DNA of 64,000 nucleotides from Roseburia hominis A2-183 (lineage in GTDB: Bacteria > Bacillota > Clostridia > Lachnospirales > Lachnospiraceae): the NCBI RefSeq assembly GCF_000225345.1, contig NC_015977.1, forward strand, positions 2,959,501 through 3,023,500. The letters are read 5' to 3'. Position 1 is the first letter of the stretch; the number at the start of each line of letters is the position of its first letter. The notes below the pieces were generated by a model, which was given only the letters and a program-made list of their open reading frames with translations, was not told where the DNA came from and did no database searches. The position numbers and the translations under genes were made by a program. Shown one piece after another: positions 63,325 to 64,000 of the stretch.

Positions 63325-64000
63325 CTATTTCATCCGATTTTTAATAATATTTTTTATAATTTCGCCACTTACATTTTCAATTTTTAATTGTTGTGAAGAA
63401 ATTTTCTCTATAACCGCTTTTACTTCTTTATAATTAGCTACACTTATATCCACACTGGAATATTCTGTTTTTAAAATATTTAAAACATTATCAACAGCAA
63501 ATCTTGGCACGCCCAACTTCGATACAATTACCGCTTCCTTGCTTGATACCCCATAATAAATATAAGAAGGTAACATTTGTGCATTTTCTGTCTGCAAATC
63601 AAAGCTCACGGCCTGATATATATTTATTCCCCATGGCATATAAGACTTCATCTGGCTATTAAGATAACGATTGCATAAAGAAATTGCATCTTCATCGCTT
63701 TGCCCTGGTCTTTTAATTTCTTTCGCAATATCTCTTACCTTATCGCCATTTACCCAGCCCATAAGTAACTTAGCTATATTTTCTGGATCCAGCTTCCCTT
63801 GCCCTAACATATCAATTTTTATTTCAGGAATTTTTGCAATAATATTAATAATCTCTGTCAAACGCTCAATATTCTTAGTTCGAAGAATAATTTCTGAAGC
63901 CTTATACTCATGATCTCCGTTTTCTTTCAGTCCATGGATAAATGCACCTATTATAGATTTAACCTTTGTATAACTTATATCACTAATACCTAATTCATCA
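63325..64000 (-). CDS. First gene of the ParA operon, 5' end outside window
   Basis: The frame is open to the right edge; its last 225 residues are visible. They include IILRTKNIERLTEIINIIAKI, GWVNGDKVRDIAKEI and SKLGVPRFAVDNVLNILK. These resemble the C-terminal parts of DEAD/DEAH helicases in defence or repair systems, but no helicase motif falls in the window, so this is a guess. It ends 37 bases before the ParA gene and is probably the start of the same operon. Confidence 0.6.
   Translation of the reverse strand, partial: DELGISDISYTKVKSIIGAFIHGLKENGDHEYKASEIILRTKNIERLTEIINIIAKIPEIKIDMLGQGKLDPENIAKLLMGWVNGDKVRDIAKEIKRPGQSDEDAISLCNRYLNSQMKSYMPWGINIYQAVSFDLQTENAQMLPSYIYYGVSSKEAVIVSKLGVPRFAVDNVLNILKTEYSSVDISVANYKEVKAVIEKISSQQLKIENVSGEIIKNIIKNRMK

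Noticed and set aside
1..64000. tRNA or rRNA genes
   Set aside because: I found no cloverleaf with a TTCGA loop and CCA-type end and no rRNA-like sequence, although a reading by eye could miss one.

Overview
The window looks like a piece of a gut Lachnospiraceae genome close to Roseburia, Agathobacter or Eubacterium rectale. The main support is a full-length butyryl-CoA:acetate CoA-transferase (29764-31104), together with Firmicutes-type AGGAGG ribosome sites, several chemotaxis receptors and the general character of the housekeeping genes. The species is an inference. The sequence is a mosaic whose base composition changes visibly at about 10.3 kb, 22-27 kb and 60.6 kb.

1-10.3 kb (GC-rich, all minus strand) is part of an integrative and conjugative element. 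In order of transcription it carries ParB, DUF4406, ArdA, PcfB, VirD4, Maff2, VirB6-like, a SpoVG-domain protein, two solitary DNA methyltransferases, PrgI and VirB4 (running off the left edge). Relaxase and integrase are not in the window. Seven copies of a short palindrome (TTCGGGACA / TGTCYCGAA) are scattered through it, mostly at gene junctions. 10.5-22.2 kb (AT-richer) holds an aldo/keto reductase with a divergent LysR regulator, then a membrane-lipid and central-metabolism block: a PLD-family protein, a two-component system, a FUSC-type exporter, citrate synthase with a MarR-like regulator, a cardiolipin synthase and a DUF4143-type ATPase. The citrate synthase and PLD operons share an identical direct-repeat promoter box, so they probably form one regulon.

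22.6-26.9 kb is the left end of a decayed Tn916-family element: a truncated orf21, intact orf22 and orf23 homologues with a structured leader, an LPXTG surface-protein gene collapsed by an internal deletion, a Fic toxin-antitoxin pair with a truncated toxin, and a cluster of AGTGGTAA repeats that look like integrase arm sites next to the chromosomal rlmI-like gene.

26.9-60 kb is mostly ordinary chromosome: rRNA methyltransferase, glycosyltransferase, butyrate CoA-transferase, serine dehydratase, a histidine-rich CsoR-type sensor, an LTA-synthase-like enzyme, CDF transporter, signal peptidase, chemoreceptors, a ferredoxin, a GPH sugar transporter, two diguanylate cyclases, endonuclease III, a SulP transporter, flotillin and a MATE pump. 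Two things stand out. First, three copies of a roughly 0.6 kb, almost fully self-complementary element lie between convergent gene pairs, and their paired arms covary. Second, a 2-isopropylmalate synthase is fused in frame to an AraC-type DNA-binding domain.

60-64 kb (very AT-rich) has a ParE/Phd toxin-antitoxin pair and then a tightly spaced four-gene operon: a protein running off the right edge, a ParA-type ATPase, a 164-residue protein and a 258-residue protein with an Rx6H motif reminiscent of HEPN RNases. This operon is a candidate defence or maintenance system of unrecognised type.
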